From: Allobosea sp. 117
GTDB taxonomy: Bacteria; Pseudomonadota; Alphaproteobacteria; Rhizobiales; Xanthobacteraceae
Direction of reading: 5' to 3'
Length of the DNA: 64,000 bases
NCBI RefSeq assembly: GCF_000702305.1
Contig: NZ_JNLC01000012.1
Location: 310,001 to 374,000 of the forward strand
Below the pieces are notes generated by a model that worked only from the letters and a program-made list of their open reading frames with translations, was not told where the DNA came from and ran no database searches. How positions within the stretch are numbered: position 1 is the first letter of the stretch; each line of letters opens with the position of its first letter. The position numbers and the translations under genes are program-made. Below are positions 1 to 9,130 of the stretch, piece by piece.

Positions 1-95
1 TGCCCCTCGCCGAACGCATCCGCGCGCTTCAGGCGCGGGCCGGAGCGGTCAGGAACGCGGCGCCGGAGCGCGAGGAAGCGCCGGCCGCCGAATAA
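1..95 (+). CDS. 3' end of an unidentified gene (partial)
   Basis: An open frame enters from the left edge and ends at TAA 93-95. The last 30 residues are Ala/Arg/Glu-rich and end in EEAPAAE, a low-complexity tail. No domain is visible, so the product cannot be named. Codon bias (GC at third positions) suits real coding sequence, and the next gene on the opposite strand stops just after it, giving a convergent arrangement. Confidence 0.5.
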   Translation, partial: PLAERIRALQARAGAVRNAAPEREEAPAAE

Positions 96-98
96 TCC

Positions 99-788
99 TC
101 ACAGCCCGGCGGGCTGCGCCGCGATCTCGATCGCCTCGAGCTGCCGGCGCAGCGTCGGCGGAAGGCGGCGATCCTCCCCCACATCGACGAAATCGCCGGC
201 GCTGTGCGGCAGCCGGCTGTCGCCGCGGAAGACGACGACGCCCTGCCCGGTCACCACGACATCGCCGGGGCGCAGGGTCGGGTCGTCCTTGACGTCGATG
301 CGTGTGAGGCCGACGCCGCCGGCCGCGTTGCAGCCGCAGTTGGGCCGCGTCTCGGTGCGGAACACATAGGCATTGGCGAGCGCCGCATAGGTCTCGCCGT
401 CCTTGGAGGTGGCGGCGTCGATGCCGGACCCGCCGTCATAGGAGGTGAAGACCTTCACCTTGGACGCCGGGCAGAAGGCGGCGCAGCGCGCTTCCGCCGT
501 CTCGCCCTCCTTCGCCGCGCCGGCCAGCGGGAAATAGCGCCCGTCGCAGGTGCGCACGCAATAGACGACGCCACTGCCGCCGCGCCTCGGCGTCACGACG
601 ATACGCGGGCGCCCGGCATCGGTGGGCGGGGTCATCTCCTCGCGGGGAACGGCGATACGCGGGCGCAGCCAGTCGCCGCGCAGGAAGCTGACGAAAGGAT
701 TCTCCGCCGCCGCCGGCGCGGCCCACAGAACGCCTCCGGCGCCGAGAGCGCCGGCGAGGACAAGCACACGCGATCCGGGCACCGACAT
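99..788 (-). CDS. DUF2865 domain secreted protein
   Basis: A 229-residue protein with an N-terminal signal peptide (hydrophobic to about residue 22, then APAAA). The mature part has the DUF2865 hallmark YCVRTCDGRYFPL near residue 76, followed by paired cysteines (RCAAFCP, NCGCN). DUF2865 proteins are common in Hyphomicrobiales and presumed periplasmic; their role is unknown. ATG at 788 is followed directly by the signal sequence. The six regularly placed cysteines suggest disulfides (inference). It converges with the gene fragment at the window start. Confidence 0.8.
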   Translation of the reverse strand: MSVPGSRVLVLAGALGAGGVLWAAPAAAENPFVSFLRGDWLRPRIAVPREEMTPPTDAGRPRIVVTPRRGGSGVVYCVRTCDGRYFPLAGAAKEGETAEARCAAFCPASKVKVFTSYDGGSGIDAATSKDGETYAALANAYVFRTETRPNCGCNAAGGVGLTRIDVKDDPTLRPGDVVVTGQGVVVFRGDSRLPHSAGDFVDVGEDRRLPPTLRRQLEAIEIAAQPAGL

Positions 789-976
789 GACGCTCTCCTC
801 GCCGATGCAATTTTGTTTGCGTACTTAGGAATGCTACCTAATTTGTGTACCTAGGAAACGGCGGCCTCGCTTTATGGTTTCCGCATCGGCACGCCGATAA
901 AGAAAATGCGCCGTTCCGCGGACGGAACGGCGCATCGAATGCGAGACAGAACGGTAGGGGCTGCTCGGCAGAAGGT

Positions 977-1285
977 TCAGCAGACCTGGACCCAGCGGCC
1001 GGCCGGACCGCGCGTCCAGTAGCAGCCGGGCCGACGCGGCGGCCCCCAGTAGCGCGCATAGCCCGGCACGACGTAGACGCCGCGATAGTTCGGACGCCAG
1101 GCGCAGCGATAGGGGCCGCAGATCCAGCGCACTTCCTCGGTGAGGGGCGCGGGCTGCACAGCCGAGCCGAGCGCCGGCATGGCCGCGCCGGCATGTGCCG
1201 GAGCCGAGCCGGCGCCGACGGAGAAGGCAGCGGCGAGCGCGAAGGCGCCAGCCGCCAGAGTGAGTTTCGATGAGACCCGTTTCAT
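977..1285 (-). CDS. Small secreted Cys/Trp/Tyr-rich protein
   Basis: A 102-residue product with a clear signal peptide (KR, then a hydrophobic stretch ending APAHA). The mature part contains WICGPYRCAWRPNYRGV and ends in a basic, aromatic RGPAGRW-type tail. Such Gly/Arg/Tyr-rich exported proteins are frequent in Rhizobiales and have no known function. ATG at 1285 is preferred over ATG 1300 because AGAGGA lies about six bases before it. The gene stands alone between non-coding stretches. Confidence 0.7.
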   Translation of the reverse strand: MKRVSSKLTLAAGAFALAAAFSVGAGSAPAHAGAAMPALGSAVQPAPLTEEVRWICGPYRCAWRPNYRGVYVVPGYARYWGPPRRPGCYWTRGPAGRWVQVC

Positions 1286-1487
1286 GACGATTCCTCTCAT
1301 TGACCGAACAACCGCGCGCCGGGAATAAGCTACGGTGCGACATTATGGCGGAGCGAAGGCAGACGAGCCCAGCGCCGCCGCGAAACCGGAGGCAAAGCCG
1401 CACCGCTGTACCTTGAAACGATTAACAAGCCGAAAAGTGCCGGTAAGACGCCCGCCAGAACAAGAATTTTCACGGAGGAAACGCCCC

Positions 1488-2855
1488 ATGAATCTCGCCC
1501 GCATGCTGAAGCAGCGTGCCGAGGCCGGCCGCCCGATCCGCGTCGGCCTGATCGGCGCCGGGAAGTTCGGCTCGATGTTCCTGTCGCAGGTCCGCACAAC
1601 GCCGGGCATGCACCTCATCGGCATCGCCGATTTGTCCGCCGCCCGTGCCCGCGACGCGCTCCGACGCACCGGCTGGGACGCCGCCACCGCCGAGGCGTCC
1701 TCCTTCGACGATGCCCTGCGCAGCGGCCGCACCATGATCACCGAGGATGCCTCCGCCCTGATCGCCGCCGACGGGCTCGACGTGGTCGTCGAGGCGACCG
1801 GCAGCCCCGCCGCCGGCGCACGCCATGCGCTGCGGGCAATCTCGCACGGCCGCCATGTCGTGATGGTGACAGTGGAGGCCGACGTGCTGGTCGGCCCGCT
1901 CCTCGCCCGGCGGGCAAAGCAGGCCGGCGTCGTCTATTCCATGGCCTATGGCGACCAGCCGGCGCTCGTCTGCGAGCTGGTCGACTGGGCGCGCACCTGC
2001 GGCTTCGAGGTGGTCGCCGCTGGCAAGGGCACCAAGTACCTGCCGCATTTTCACCGCTCCACGCCGGACACGATCTGGGACTTCTACGGCCTCACCGCCG
2101 AGGAAGCGGCGCAGGGCGGGATGAACGCCCAGATGTTCAACTCCTTCGCCGACGGCACCAAGTCGTCCATCGAGATGGCCGCCATCGCCAATGCGGCGGG
2201 CCTTTCGGCACCCTCGAACGGGCTGCTCTTCCCGCCCTGCGGCGTCGATGATCTCGCCACCGTGCTGCGCCCGAAGGCGGCCGGCGGCGTGCTGGAGCGC
2301 GCCGGGATGGTCGAGACGGTCTCCAGCCTCGAGCGCGACGGCCGGCCGGTGTTCCGCGACCTGCGCTGGGGCGTCTATGTGGTGTTCGAGGCGGACGAGA
2401 CGGCGCGCGGCGACTATGCCCGCCGCTGCTTCAAGGAATATGGCGTGCTCACCGATTCCTCGGGCCGTTACACCGCGCTCTACCGCCCCTACCACATGAT
2501 CGGGCTGGAGCTCGGCGTCAGCGTCGCCAGCGCGGCGCTGCGCGGCGAGCCGACCGGCGTGACCGAGGCCTTCAACGCCGACGTGGTCGCGGTCGCCAAG
2601 CGCCCGCTCAAAGCCGGCGGCACGCTCGACGGCGAAGGCGGCTTCACCGTGTGGGGGAAGCTGCTGCCCGCCGCCACCTCGCTCGCGCGCGGCGGCCTGC
2701 CGATCGGCCTCGCCCACAATGTCCGCCTCAACCGCGACATCGCCGAGGGCGAGATCGTCGGCTGGGCGGACGTCTCGGTGCCGGACAACGACACGGTGCG
2801 CCTTCGCCGCGAGATGGAGGCGATGTTCGGCGGCAGGGCAGAGGCGGCGGAGTAG
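1488..2855 (+). CDS. NAD(P)-binding oxidoreductase with C-terminal SAF domain
   Basis: A 455-residue protein. A Rossmann dinucleotide motif (GLIGAGKFGSMF) near residue 20 begins a homoserine-dehydrogenase/Gfo-Idh-like N-terminal domain containing VVVEATGSPAAG. The last third (HNVRLNRDIAEGEIVGWADV) resembles the SAF fold. This architecture recurs in proteobacteria, often mislabelled as FlgA because of the SAF part; members sit with sugar-acid or polyol catabolic genes. The start at 1488 is supported by GGAGGAAA upstream; the frame is open further up to 1335, but without an SD. No catabolic neighbours occur here, so the substrate is unknown. Confidence 0.8.
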   Translation: MNLARMLKQRAEAGRPIRVGLIGAGKFGSMFLSQVRTTPGMHLIGIADLSAARARDALRRTGWDAATAEASSFDDALRSGRTMITEDASALIAADGLDVVVEATGSPAAGARHALRAISHGRHVVMVTVEADVLVGPLLARRAKQAGVVYSMAYGDQPALVCELVDWARTCGFEVVAAGKGTKYLPHFHRSTPDTIWDFYGLTAEEAAQGGMNAQMFNSFADGTKSSIEMAAIANAAGLSAPSNGLLFPPCGVDDLATVLRPKAAGGVLERAGMVETVSSLERDGRPVFRDLRWGVYVVFEADETARGDYARRCFKEYGVLTDSSGRYTALYRPYHMIGLELGVSVASAALRGEPTGVTEAFNADVVAVAKRPLKAGGTLDGEGGFTVWGKLLPAATSLARGGLPIGLAHNVRLNRDIAEGEIVGWADVSVPDNDTVRLRREMEAMFGGRAEAAE

Positions 2856-3056
2856 CCGGCGCGGCGGGCGGCGCCTCTGGACTTCACCGTGCACCGCTTG
2901 TAGAGAGGCGGCACGGTCTGCAGTTCACCGAGGCGTCGCCGCCCCGAAAGGGGAGCTAAACCTGCATCTTCGTTTCGACACGCACTTGTCCTCGTGCGCA
3001 GTCGCAAGCCGGCGACCACGACACTCCTCACCGATCGCGCACGACGAGGATGAGTC

Positions 3057-3593
3057 ATGCCCCGATCCCATCTCGCCTATGAAGTGGCGGACATTTCCGC
3101 TTTGGCCCGCTCGCTGCGCGACGGCCTCGGGAAGCTGGAAGGCCCGCCCGGCCATGTCCAGCTCCTGAACCTGCTGGCCCGCGCCGCCGGCTTCCGGAAC
3201 TTCCAGCATTTCCGTGCCGACCACGCCGCCCGCCAGCCGCCGGAAGCCCCGGCGCCAGCGCCCGCGCCCGACCATGCCCGCGCCGCCAAGGCGGCGCGGC
3301 TGTTCGATGCGGGCGGCGGGCTCACGCGATGGCCGAAGAAACGGAACCAGCAGCTTCTCTGCCTCTGGGTGCTCTGGTCGCGCATCCCGGCCGGCGAGGT
3401 CTTCGCCGAGCGGCAGGTGAACGAGCTGCTGAACGGCTGGCACCATTTCGGCGATTACGCGCTGCTGCGGCGGGAGATGGTCGATCTCGGCCTGCTTCGC
3501 CGCACGCCGGACGGCCGCGAATACAGCCGCGTCGAGCAGCCGCCGCCGGCCGAACTCGGCGCGATGCTGGCGCTGACGCGCGCGGCCGCGTAG
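3057..3593 (+). CDS. DUF2087 domain protein
   Basis: A 178-residue soluble protein. The N-terminal 60 residues form a helical module (VQLLNLLARAAGFRNFQHFRA). After a Pro/Ala linker, residues about 95-165 match DUF2087: basic KKRNQQLL, then FAERQVNELL, a winged-helix-like segment and LGLLRRTPDGREYSR. DUF2087 is often found in metalloregulator-like or DNA-binding proteins, which suggests regulation but does not prove it. GAGGA lies about six bases before ATG 3057. A hairpin after the stop separates it from the convergent thi operon. Confidence 0.75.
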   Translation: MPRSHLAYEVADISALARSLRDGLGKLEGPPGHVQLLNLLARAAGFRNFQHFRADHAARQPPEAPAPAPAPDHARAAKAARLFDAGGGLTRWPKKRNQQLLCLWVLWSRIPAGEVFAERQVNELLNGWHHFGDYALLRREMVDLGLLRRTPDGREYSRVEQPPPAELGAMLALTRAAA

Positions 3594-3609
3594 CAACGCG
3601 AAGGCGATC

Positions 3610-3635
3610 ATTCCGCCGGTGCCGCCCGGCGGGAT
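3610..3635. terminator. Bidirectional hairpin between DUF2087 gene and thiE
   Basis: CCGCCGG at 3613-3619 pairs with CCGGCGG at 3626-3632, and the stem extends outward by A-T, T-A and T-G pairs, giving about 10 pairs and a six-base loop. It lies exactly between two converging genes. There is no long T tract, so it may only be a weak terminator or an RNA-stabilising stem. Confidence 0.5.
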
Positions 3636-3636
3636 G

Positions 3637-4242
3637 TCACACCGTCTCGCGCGTCGCCACCACCCATTCACGGGCGCGCTGCTCGGGGTCGGCGTTGAGC
3701 AGCACGTCGGTCACCACCGCGACGCTGTCGGCGCCGGCCTCGAAGGCGCCGACAGCGCGCTCGATGGTGAAGCCGCCAATGGCGACCAGCGGCAGCGCGC
3801 CGACCCGGTCCTTCCACAGCCGGATGCGCTCCAGCCCCTGCGGCGCGAAGCGCATCGCCTTCAATATGGTCGGGTAGATCGGCCCCAGCGCCACATAGTC
3901 GGGCTTGGCCAGCAGCGCGGATTCGAGCTCAGCCTCGTCATGGGTGCTGATGCCGAGCTTGATGCCGGCCGCGCGGATCGCCGGAATGTCGGCGTCGGCA
4001 AGGTCTTCCTGGCCGAGATGCACGAAATCGCAGCCTTCCTCGATGGCGAGCTGCCAATAGTCGTTGACCACGAGCTGCGCGCCGTAGCGCGCGCAGGCCT
4101 CGCGGGCGCGGCGGATTTCGTCGCGCAGCATCGGCGGCTCCATGTCCTTGGCACGGAGCTGCACCAGCTTCACGCCTTGCGGCAGCAGGCGCGGCAGCCA
4201 CGAGGCACGGTCGACGATGAGATAGAACGGATCGAGCAGCAT
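3637..4242 (-). CDS. thiE: Thiamine phosphate synthase
   Basis: Joins the thiazole and pyrimidine phosphates into thiamine phosphate in the cytoplasm. The 201-residue product has the ThiE TIM-barrel landmarks: YLIVD at the start, VQLRAKDM, VVNDYWQLA, VHLGQEDL, GPIYPT and VAIGGFT. ATG 4242 is chosen because a purine-rich AGGCGGA precedes it and the conserved family start follows. A GTG 18 bases upstream (4260) is possible. It is the last gene of thiO-thiS-thiG-thiE, with about 24 bases after thiG, and shares the TPP riboswitch. Confidence 0.93.
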   Translation of the reverse strand: MLLDPFYLIVDRASWLPRLLPQGVKLVQLRAKDMEPPMLRDEIRRAREACARYGAQLVVNDYWQLAIEEGCDFVHLGQEDLADADIPAIRAAGIKLGISTHDEAELESALLAKPDYVALGPIYPTILKAMRFAPQGLERIRLWKDRVGALPLVAIGGFTIERAVGAFEAGADSVAVVTDVLLNADPEQRAREWVVATRETV

Positions 4243-4266
4243 GCTTCCGCCTTCTGGCACGCAGGG

Positions 4267-5070
4267 TCAGTCGCCGAGCATGGCGCGGCCCATCACCGGG
4301 GTCGAGGGCGCGGCCATGTCGCGGGTCTCCATCGGGTCGGCCAGCAGCGCCTCGCGCCCGGCCTCGATGGCCTGCGCGAAGGCGCGCGCCATGCGCACCG
4401 GGTCTCCCGCCTTGGCTACCGCCGTGTTCAGCAGCACCGCGTCATAGCCCATCTCCATCGCCGCCGCCGCATGCGAAGGCAGGCCGATGCCGGCATCGAC
4501 GACGAGTGGGATGCCGGGGAAATGCGCCCGCAGCGAGCGCAGGCCGTAAGGGTTGTTGAGGCCGCGGCCGGAACCGATGGGCGCGCCCCACGGCATCAGC
4601 ACCTCGCAGCCGGCGGAGATCAGCTTCTCCGCCACCACGAGGTCCTCGGTGGTGTAGGGAAACACCTGGAAGCCGTCGCGCGAGAGAATGCGCGCCGCCT
4701 CGACGAGGCCGAACACGTCCGGCTGCAGCGTGTCGTCCTCGCCGATCACCTCGAGCTTCACCCAGGGTGTGCCGAACAGCTCGCGCGCCATCTCGGCGGT
4801 GGTCACCGCCTCCTTCACCGTCTTGCAGCCGGCGGTGTTGGGCAGCACCTTCACGCCGAGCTCGCGGATCAGCGACCAGAAGCTCTGCCCCGCCTTGCTC
4901 GCCCCGGATTCGCGGCGCAGCGAGACGGTGACGATCTCCGCCCCGGAGGCGCGGATCGCCTCGGAGAGGATCGCCGGCGAGGGGTATTGCGCGGTGCCGA
5001 GCAGCAGGCGCGAGCTCACGGCGGAGCCGTAGAACTCCACCCGGTCCGGCTTCACGTTCATCGCATCCAT
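4267..5070 (-). CDS. thiG: Thiazole synthase
   Basis: Forms the thiazole phosphate ring from deoxyxylulose phosphate, dehydroglycine and ThiS-thiocarboxylate. The 267-residue product is full length. WVKLEVIG carries the Schiff-base lysine at about K105; PNTAGCKT, the phosphate-binding GSGRGLNNP, and [20 protein letters not shown] are all present. It begins two bases after the thiS stop, so the two are tightly coupled, as expected for ThiG-ThiS partners. It is regulated by the upstream TPP riboswitch. Confidence 0.96.
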   Translation of the reverse strand: MDAMNVKPDRVEFYGSAVSSRLLLGTAQYPSPAILSEAIRASGAEIVTVSLRRESGASKAGQSFWSLIRELGVKVLPNTAGCKTVKEAVTTAEMARELFGTPWVKLEVIGEDDTLQPDVFGLVEAARILSRDGFQVFPYTTEDLVVAEKLISAGCEVLMPWGAPIGSGRGLNNPYGLRSLRAHFPGIPLVVDAGIGLPSHAAAAMEMGYDAVLLNTAVAKAGDPVRMARAFAQAIEAGREALLADPMETRDMAAPSTPVMGRAMLGD

Positions 5071-5072
5071 TC

Positions 5073-5270
5073 TCAGCCTCCCTGCATGGGTGCGAGGATC
5101 TCGACGCGGTCGCCGTCGGCGATCGCGGTCGCGGGGCGCCTCGGGGCGCGCACCATGGCGCCGTTCAGCGCGGTGGCGACGAGGGCGTCGGCAAGGCCGA
5201 GTTCGGCGAGAAGCTCGGCGAGGGTGTGGGCGCGGGTGTCCGCCGCCTCACCATTCACGACGATCTTCAT
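5073..5270 (-). CDS. thiS: Sulfur carrier protein ThiS
   Basis: A 65-residue ubiquitin-like sulfur carrier. The C-terminus is ILAPMQGG; the terminal Gly-Gly is the site that is adenylated and thiocarboxylated, here directly before the stop. The N-terminal MKIVVNGE is typical. Its first 23 bases overlap the end of thiO, which indicates translational coupling. No thiF-type adenylyltransferase or thiC lies in the window, so activation of ThiS must be provided from elsewhere. Confidence 0.94.
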   Translation of the reverse strand: MKIVVNGEAADTRAHTLAELLAELGLADALVATALNGAMVRAPRRPATAIADGDRVEILAPMQGG

Positions 5271-6252
5271 CCATGACCTCCGGAAAATGCGCGCCGTCGA
5301 AGGCCACCGCGGCGGCGCGGCGGGCGAGCGCCGGGGCCAGCAGGAAACCGTGACGGTAGAAGCCGTTCACATAGATGGTCCGGCCGCGCTTGCGGATGCG
5401 CGGCAGGTTGTCGGGGAAGGCCGGGCGTACATCGGCGCCGATCTCCACCACCTCCGCCTCGCCGAAGGCCGGGTGCAGCGCATAGACGGCCGAGAGCAGT
5501 TCCAGCATGGAGCGCCCCGTCACCCGTCCACGCTCGTCATTCTCGATCGAGGTGGCGCCGATCATGAAATGCCCGTCGCCGCGCGGCACCACATAGACCG
5601 GGATGCGCGGATGCAGCATGCGCACCGGACGCTTGAGCGCGATCTCGCGGGTGAACAGCACCAGCATCTCGCCCTTCACGCCGCGCAGGTCGGCGAGCTG
5701 GTCGCGCGCCGCGAGGCCGCGGCAGTCGACCACGATGTCGGCCTGGCCGGCGACCTCGCCGTCCGCGTCGGTCTCGTAGCGGATGGTGACGTCGTGCTCG
5801 TTCACCAGCTTGGCGGTGAGCGCGGCAAGCGCCTTGCGCGGTTCGAGATGCGCTTCCGTCGGGAAGAACAGCCCCTGGTCGAAGCGGCCTTCGAGGTCCG
5901 GCTCCAGCGCCGCGATCTTCGCGCCGTCGACCCATTCGAAGCCTTCGGTGCGTCGCGCGAAACGCCGCAGATCCGGCAGGTCGCGCGGCGGCGCCAGCAC
6001 CAGGCTGCCTTCCTTGGGAACGTCCGGCACCTCGCGGCGCCAGTAGTCGAGCGATTCGAAGCCGAGCTCGGCAACCAGCGGCTCGGCGCTCTCGCGCTCG
6101 CACCACGGTGCCAGCATGCCGCCCGCATACCAGGAGCAGCCCTGCCCGGTGCCGGCCCTGCGCTCCAGGATGGTCACCCGGGCGCCGCGCTCGGCGAAGG
6201 CGTGGGCGCAGGTGAGCCCGGCGACGCCGGCCCCGACGATGGTCACGTTCAT
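5248..6252 (-). CDS. thiO: Glycine oxidase ThiO
   Basis: An FAD-dependent oxidase that makes dehydroglycine for thiazole synthesis. The 334-residue product has an N-terminal FAD motif VTIVGAGVAGLTCA, an ERRAGTGQG segment, and a C-terminal GFYRHGFLLAPALA segment typical of ThiO/DAO. ATG 6252 puts the FAD motif at the N-terminus; the frame stays open to 6339, but that part overlaps the riboswitch leader. It is the first gene of the thi operon and overlaps thiS by 23 bases. Confidence 0.93.
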   Translation of the reverse strand: MNVTIVGAGVAGLTCAHAFAERGARVTILERRAGTGQGCSWYAGGMLAPWCERESAEPLVAELGFESLDYWRREVPDVPKEGSLVLAPPRDLPDLRRFARRTEGFEWVDGAKIAALEPDLEGRFDQGLFFPTEAHLEPRKALAALTAKLVNEHDVTIRYETDADGEVAGQADIVVDCRGLAARDQLADLRGVKGEMLVLFTREIALKRPVRMLHPRIPVYVVPRGDGHFMIGATSIENDERGRVTGRSMLELLSAVYALHPAFGEAEVVEIGADVRPAFPDNLPRIRKRGRTIYVNGFYRHGFLLAPALARRAAAVAFDGAHFPEVMDEDRREW

Positions 6253-6321
6253 CGCATTCGCGGCGCCGTCGCGCGCGACGGCTGCGGTATCATTATCTAT
6301 GGTTGGAGACGACACGAACTC

Positions 6322-6430
6322 CTCCCTCCGCCAGTCCAAACTGGATCAGGTTCTAAGGGTCGCCATGCCGCAAAATGAGATGTCGTTTTGCGCCGATGGC
6401 CTCTCAGCCTCCTGACGAGGCTCCCCCGGA
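6322..6430 (-). promoter_or_regulatory. TPP riboswitch (thi box) upstream of thiO
   Basis: Read on the minus strand, the leader holds the thi-box signatures in order: GGGGGAGCC, AGGCTGAGAG, a variable stem-loop (CAAAACGACA/TCTCATTTTG), ACCCTTAGAACCTGATCC, then CAGTTTGGACTGGCGGAGGGAG. This matches the conserved P2-P5 core that binds thiamine pyrophosphate. About 70 bases separate it from the thiO ATG and no T-run terminator is evident, so translational control of thiO is the more likely mode (inference). Confidence 0.95.
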
Positions 6431-6519
6431 CGCATCTGATATAATCCCTCGCCGTGCCCCTGTCACGGTTCCGTCGACAATATTCCGTGCCGGCAACGGG
6501 GTGCGGGACTGGTGCTGTC

Positions 6520-8772
6520 TCAGCCGTGCCGCGAGGATAGTGACACGACGTTGCCGCGCGTCGGGCAGGCCTTGGCGATGGCCCGCTCCAGCGCCTCCCG
6601 GTCGAACGGCTTGCCGAGCCGCATCAGGCTCGGATCGGCCCCCTCGGGGAGCTCGGCATAGCCGGTGCCGAGGATCACCGGCAGATGCGGCCGGCGCACC
6701 TTTATGGTCGCGGCGAGCTGGACGCCGGACATGCCCGGCATGGCCTGATCGGTGAGCACGACGTCGATCGAGGCGTCGCCGTCGAGTATGTCCAGTGCCT
6801 GATGGCCGGAGGAGGCCTCCGTCACCGCATAGCCGAGGTCCTCCAGCATCGCGGCGGTCGACATCAGCACGAGCGGGTCGTCGTCGACGACGAGGATCGA
6901 GCGTGCGCCGCCCGAGATTTCAGGTTCGCCGGTCGCCTTTGCATCCTCAGGCATCGCCGTCCCCTCCGCGATCGGCAGGTAGATTTCCGCGACGGTGCCT
7001 TCGCCCACGCGGCTTTTCAGCACCAGCCGGCCGCCGGACTGCGCCGCAAGTCCGTGCACCATGGCGAGGCCGAGGCCGGTGCCCTTGCCGACGCCCTTGG
7101 TCGTGAAGAACGGCTCGGTCGCGCGGGCGAGCGTCTCCTCGTCCATGCCCGCGCCGGTGTCGGCCACGCTGAGGCAAAGATATTTCCCAACCGTCATGGC
7201 GCCTTCGGAATCGGAAGCTTCCTGAATCTCTTCCTCCCGGGCACCGATGACGATCGTGCCGCCATTCGGCATCGCGTCGCGCGCGTTCACCGCGAGGTTG
7301 AGCAAAGCGAGTTCGAGCTGGTTGGCGTCGACCCGCGCACGCGGCAGGCCGAGCGGGAAGCGCGTCTCGATGCGCACGGTCGGACCGATCGAGCGCCGCA
7401 GCAGTTCCGCCATGCCCAGCACGAGATCGGGCACGTCGACCGGCTCTGGCTTGAGGTCCTGCCGGCGCGCGAAGGCGAGCATGCGCTGCGTGAGCGAAGC
7501 GCCGCGCTGCGCGCCCTGGATGGTGTTGTCGATCAGCCGCAGCAGGCGCGGATCGTCCGGCGCGCGTTTGCGGGCGAGTTCGAGATTGCCGAGGATCACC
7601 GCGAGCAGATTGTTGAAGTCGTGCGCGATGCCGCCGGTGAGCTGACCGACCGCCTCGAGCTTCTGCGCCTGCCGCAGCGCTTCCTCGACGCGCCGGCGCG
7701 CAGTCACGTCGACGAGGCCGCACGAGGTCTTGGTGATGCGTCCCTCGGCATCCCGCTCGGCATTTGCCGAGAGCACGCAATGCAGCGTCTCTCCGTCCTT
7801 GGTGATGAACTGGTACTCGGCGTCGCGGACCTCACCGACCGAGCGCAGCATCGGCCAGTGCTCTTCCTGACGGCGCTGCGCCGATTCCGGCGTCATGAAA
7901 TCGGTCAGGGGGCGGCCCAGCACCTCGTCGCGCTGATAGCCGAGAAGCCCCAGCCAGCGGTCGCTGACCTGAAGGATCCGCCCTTCCGAATCGAGCGAAT
8001 GCAAAGGCAGCGGCGTCGTGCGGTAGAGCACGCGGTAGCGCTCTTCGCTCGCGCTGAGCGCGGCCGCCTCGCGCGCGGCGATGGCGACCAGCCGCATGTC
8101 GTGCAGCGCCGCCGTCACCGCCGCACACAAGGTGAGGAATGCGGCAGCGATCACCGCCATGGCGAGGTGGGCGTTGGCGCCCGCCTCCGGCGGCGTTCCG
8201 CGAAACAGCGCGAACGCGTTGCCGTCGAGCAGGAGCAGATGGGACGCGCCGATGCCGAGCCCCATCGCCACCGCCGCCGCCGGACGCGCCGCGCCGGACG
8301 AATGATCACCGAAGGCCAGCCACAATCCCGCGATGGCGCCGGCCGTCGCGGCCCCGGCCGCCATGGCGACGCGCACCATGTCGCCCGTCGCGCCCGACAG
8401 CGCCAGCGTGGCGAGATATTGCATGGCCACGACGCCGAGCCCGATCAGCACACCGCCGCCAAGCAGCCGGGCGAAGGTCACCTGCGCATGGCATGCGAGA
8501 TAAAAGCCGAAACCGGCGGCCACGAGGAGGACCAGGAAGGAGACGATGGCGAGAGGCAGATCGAACGCGGCGCCCGCAATCGCTGCGCCCGCGAACACCA
8601 TGGACCATGCGCCGCCCGCAATCACCACCGCGGCGGCGGAAAGCCATGCCCAGCGGGAGCCGCCGCGCGCTCGCGCGACATGGTCGGCGAGGTCGAAGGC
8701 CGTGTAGGCCGTCGACATCGCGATGACCATGGAAAGGGCGATCAGCACGACATCCTGGCTTTCGAAGCTCAT
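6520..8772 (-). CDS. Membrane hybrid sensor histidine kinase (PAS-HisKA-HATPase-REC)
   Basis: A 750-residue protein. Residues 1 to about 220 form six or seven membrane helices resembling a degenerate MHYT-type sensor. A PAS domain follows (YRVLYRTTPLPLHSLD). The HisKA box GGIAHDFNNLLAVILGN has the phospho-His near residue 386. HATPase N and G boxes are NARDAMP and DTGAGM/GKGTGLGLAMVHG. A C-terminal receiver domain has acidic DDD and phospho-Asp in VLTDQAMPGMSG near residue 671. ATG 8772 is preferred to the upstream TTG 8826. No cognate regulator is adjacent, so the signal is unknown. Confidence 0.9.
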   Translation of the reverse strand: MSFESQDVVLIALSMVIAMSTAYTAFDLADHVARARGGSRWAWLSAAAVVIAGGAWSMVFAGAAIAGAAFDLPLAIVSFLVLLVAAGFGFYLACHAQVTFARLLGGGVLIGLGVVAMQYLATLALSGATGDMVRVAMAAGAATAGAIAGLWLAFGDHSSGAARPAAAVAMGLGIGASHLLLLDGNAFALFRGTPPEAGANAHLAMAVIAAAFLTLCAAVTAALHDMRLVAIAAREAAALSASEERYRVLYRTTPLPLHSLDSEGRILQVSDRWLGLLGYQRDEVLGRPLTDFMTPESAQRRQEEHWPMLRSVGEVRDAEYQFITKDGETLHCVLSANAERDAEGRITKTSCGLVDVTARRRVEEALRQAQKLEAVGQLTGGIAHDFNNLLAVILGNLELARKRAPDDPRLLRLIDNTIQGAQRGASLTQRMLAFARRQDLKPEPVDVPDLVLGMAELLRRSIGPTVRIETRFPLGLPRARVDANQLELALLNLAVNARDAMPNGGTIVIGAREEEIQEASDSEGAMTVGKYLCLSVADTGAGMDEETLARATEPFFTTKGVGKGTGLGLAMVHGLAAQSGGRLVLKSRVGEGTVAEIYLPIAEGTAMPEDAKATGEPEISGGARSILVVDDDPLVLMSTAAMLEDLGYAVTEASSGHQALDILDGDASIDVVLTDQAMPGMSGVQLAATIKVRRPHLPVILGTGYAELPEGADPSLMRLGKPFDREALERAIAKACPTRGNVVSLSSRHG

Positions 8773-8887
8773 CTGCGTCGCCCTGCGCCCATCCCCGTGC
8801 GTAACTCGATACAAGGCACGTCTCAATCATCCCAACGCAGCGGCGTCGAGCGACTGTCCATCACTGGACCGATAGCTGCCGCCTGGA

Positions 8888-9085
8888 TCAATGGCGCTTG
8901 CCTTCGCCGACGTGCTCGGGCTTGCCCTTGCGCTTGGTCGAAGCGAACTCGTCGAGCTGCTTTTCGCTCATCGAGTCGTACATCGAGCGCGACGCGCCTT
9001 TGAGCTCGGACTTCTTCGTCTCGCCGCGCTTGGCCGCGAGTGCCGCACCCGCGGCCATCTGCTGTGCCTTCGATTTGGCTGGCAT
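8888..9085 (-). CDS. DUF3008 family small basic protein
   Basis: A 65-residue protein beginning MPAKSKAQQMAAGAALAAKRG with Lys/Arg-rich, helix-forming composition and a KRKGKPEHV tail. This is the DUF3008 family, frequent in alphaproteobacteria and often near general stress genes. A stress or nucleic-acid-associated role is inference only. ATG 9085 starts at the family's conserved MPAKS; a GTG-type extension to 9097 adds four residues. It is transcribed in the same direction as the tiny membrane-peptide gene behind it. Confidence 0.8.
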   Translation of the reverse strand: MPAKSKAQQMAAGAALAAKRGETKKSELKGASRSMYDSMSEKQLDEFASTKRKGKPEHVGEGKRH

Positions 9086-9130
9086 CGATGCCTCCATCCT
9101 TCGAACGCTAGGTCGGGAAGTCGACCACCC

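Noticed and set aside
3619-6378. 919-residue open frame on the plus strand across the thi operon
   Set aside because: Antisense shadow of thiE-thiG-thiS-thiO; composition is of the mirrored type and no start signal is present.
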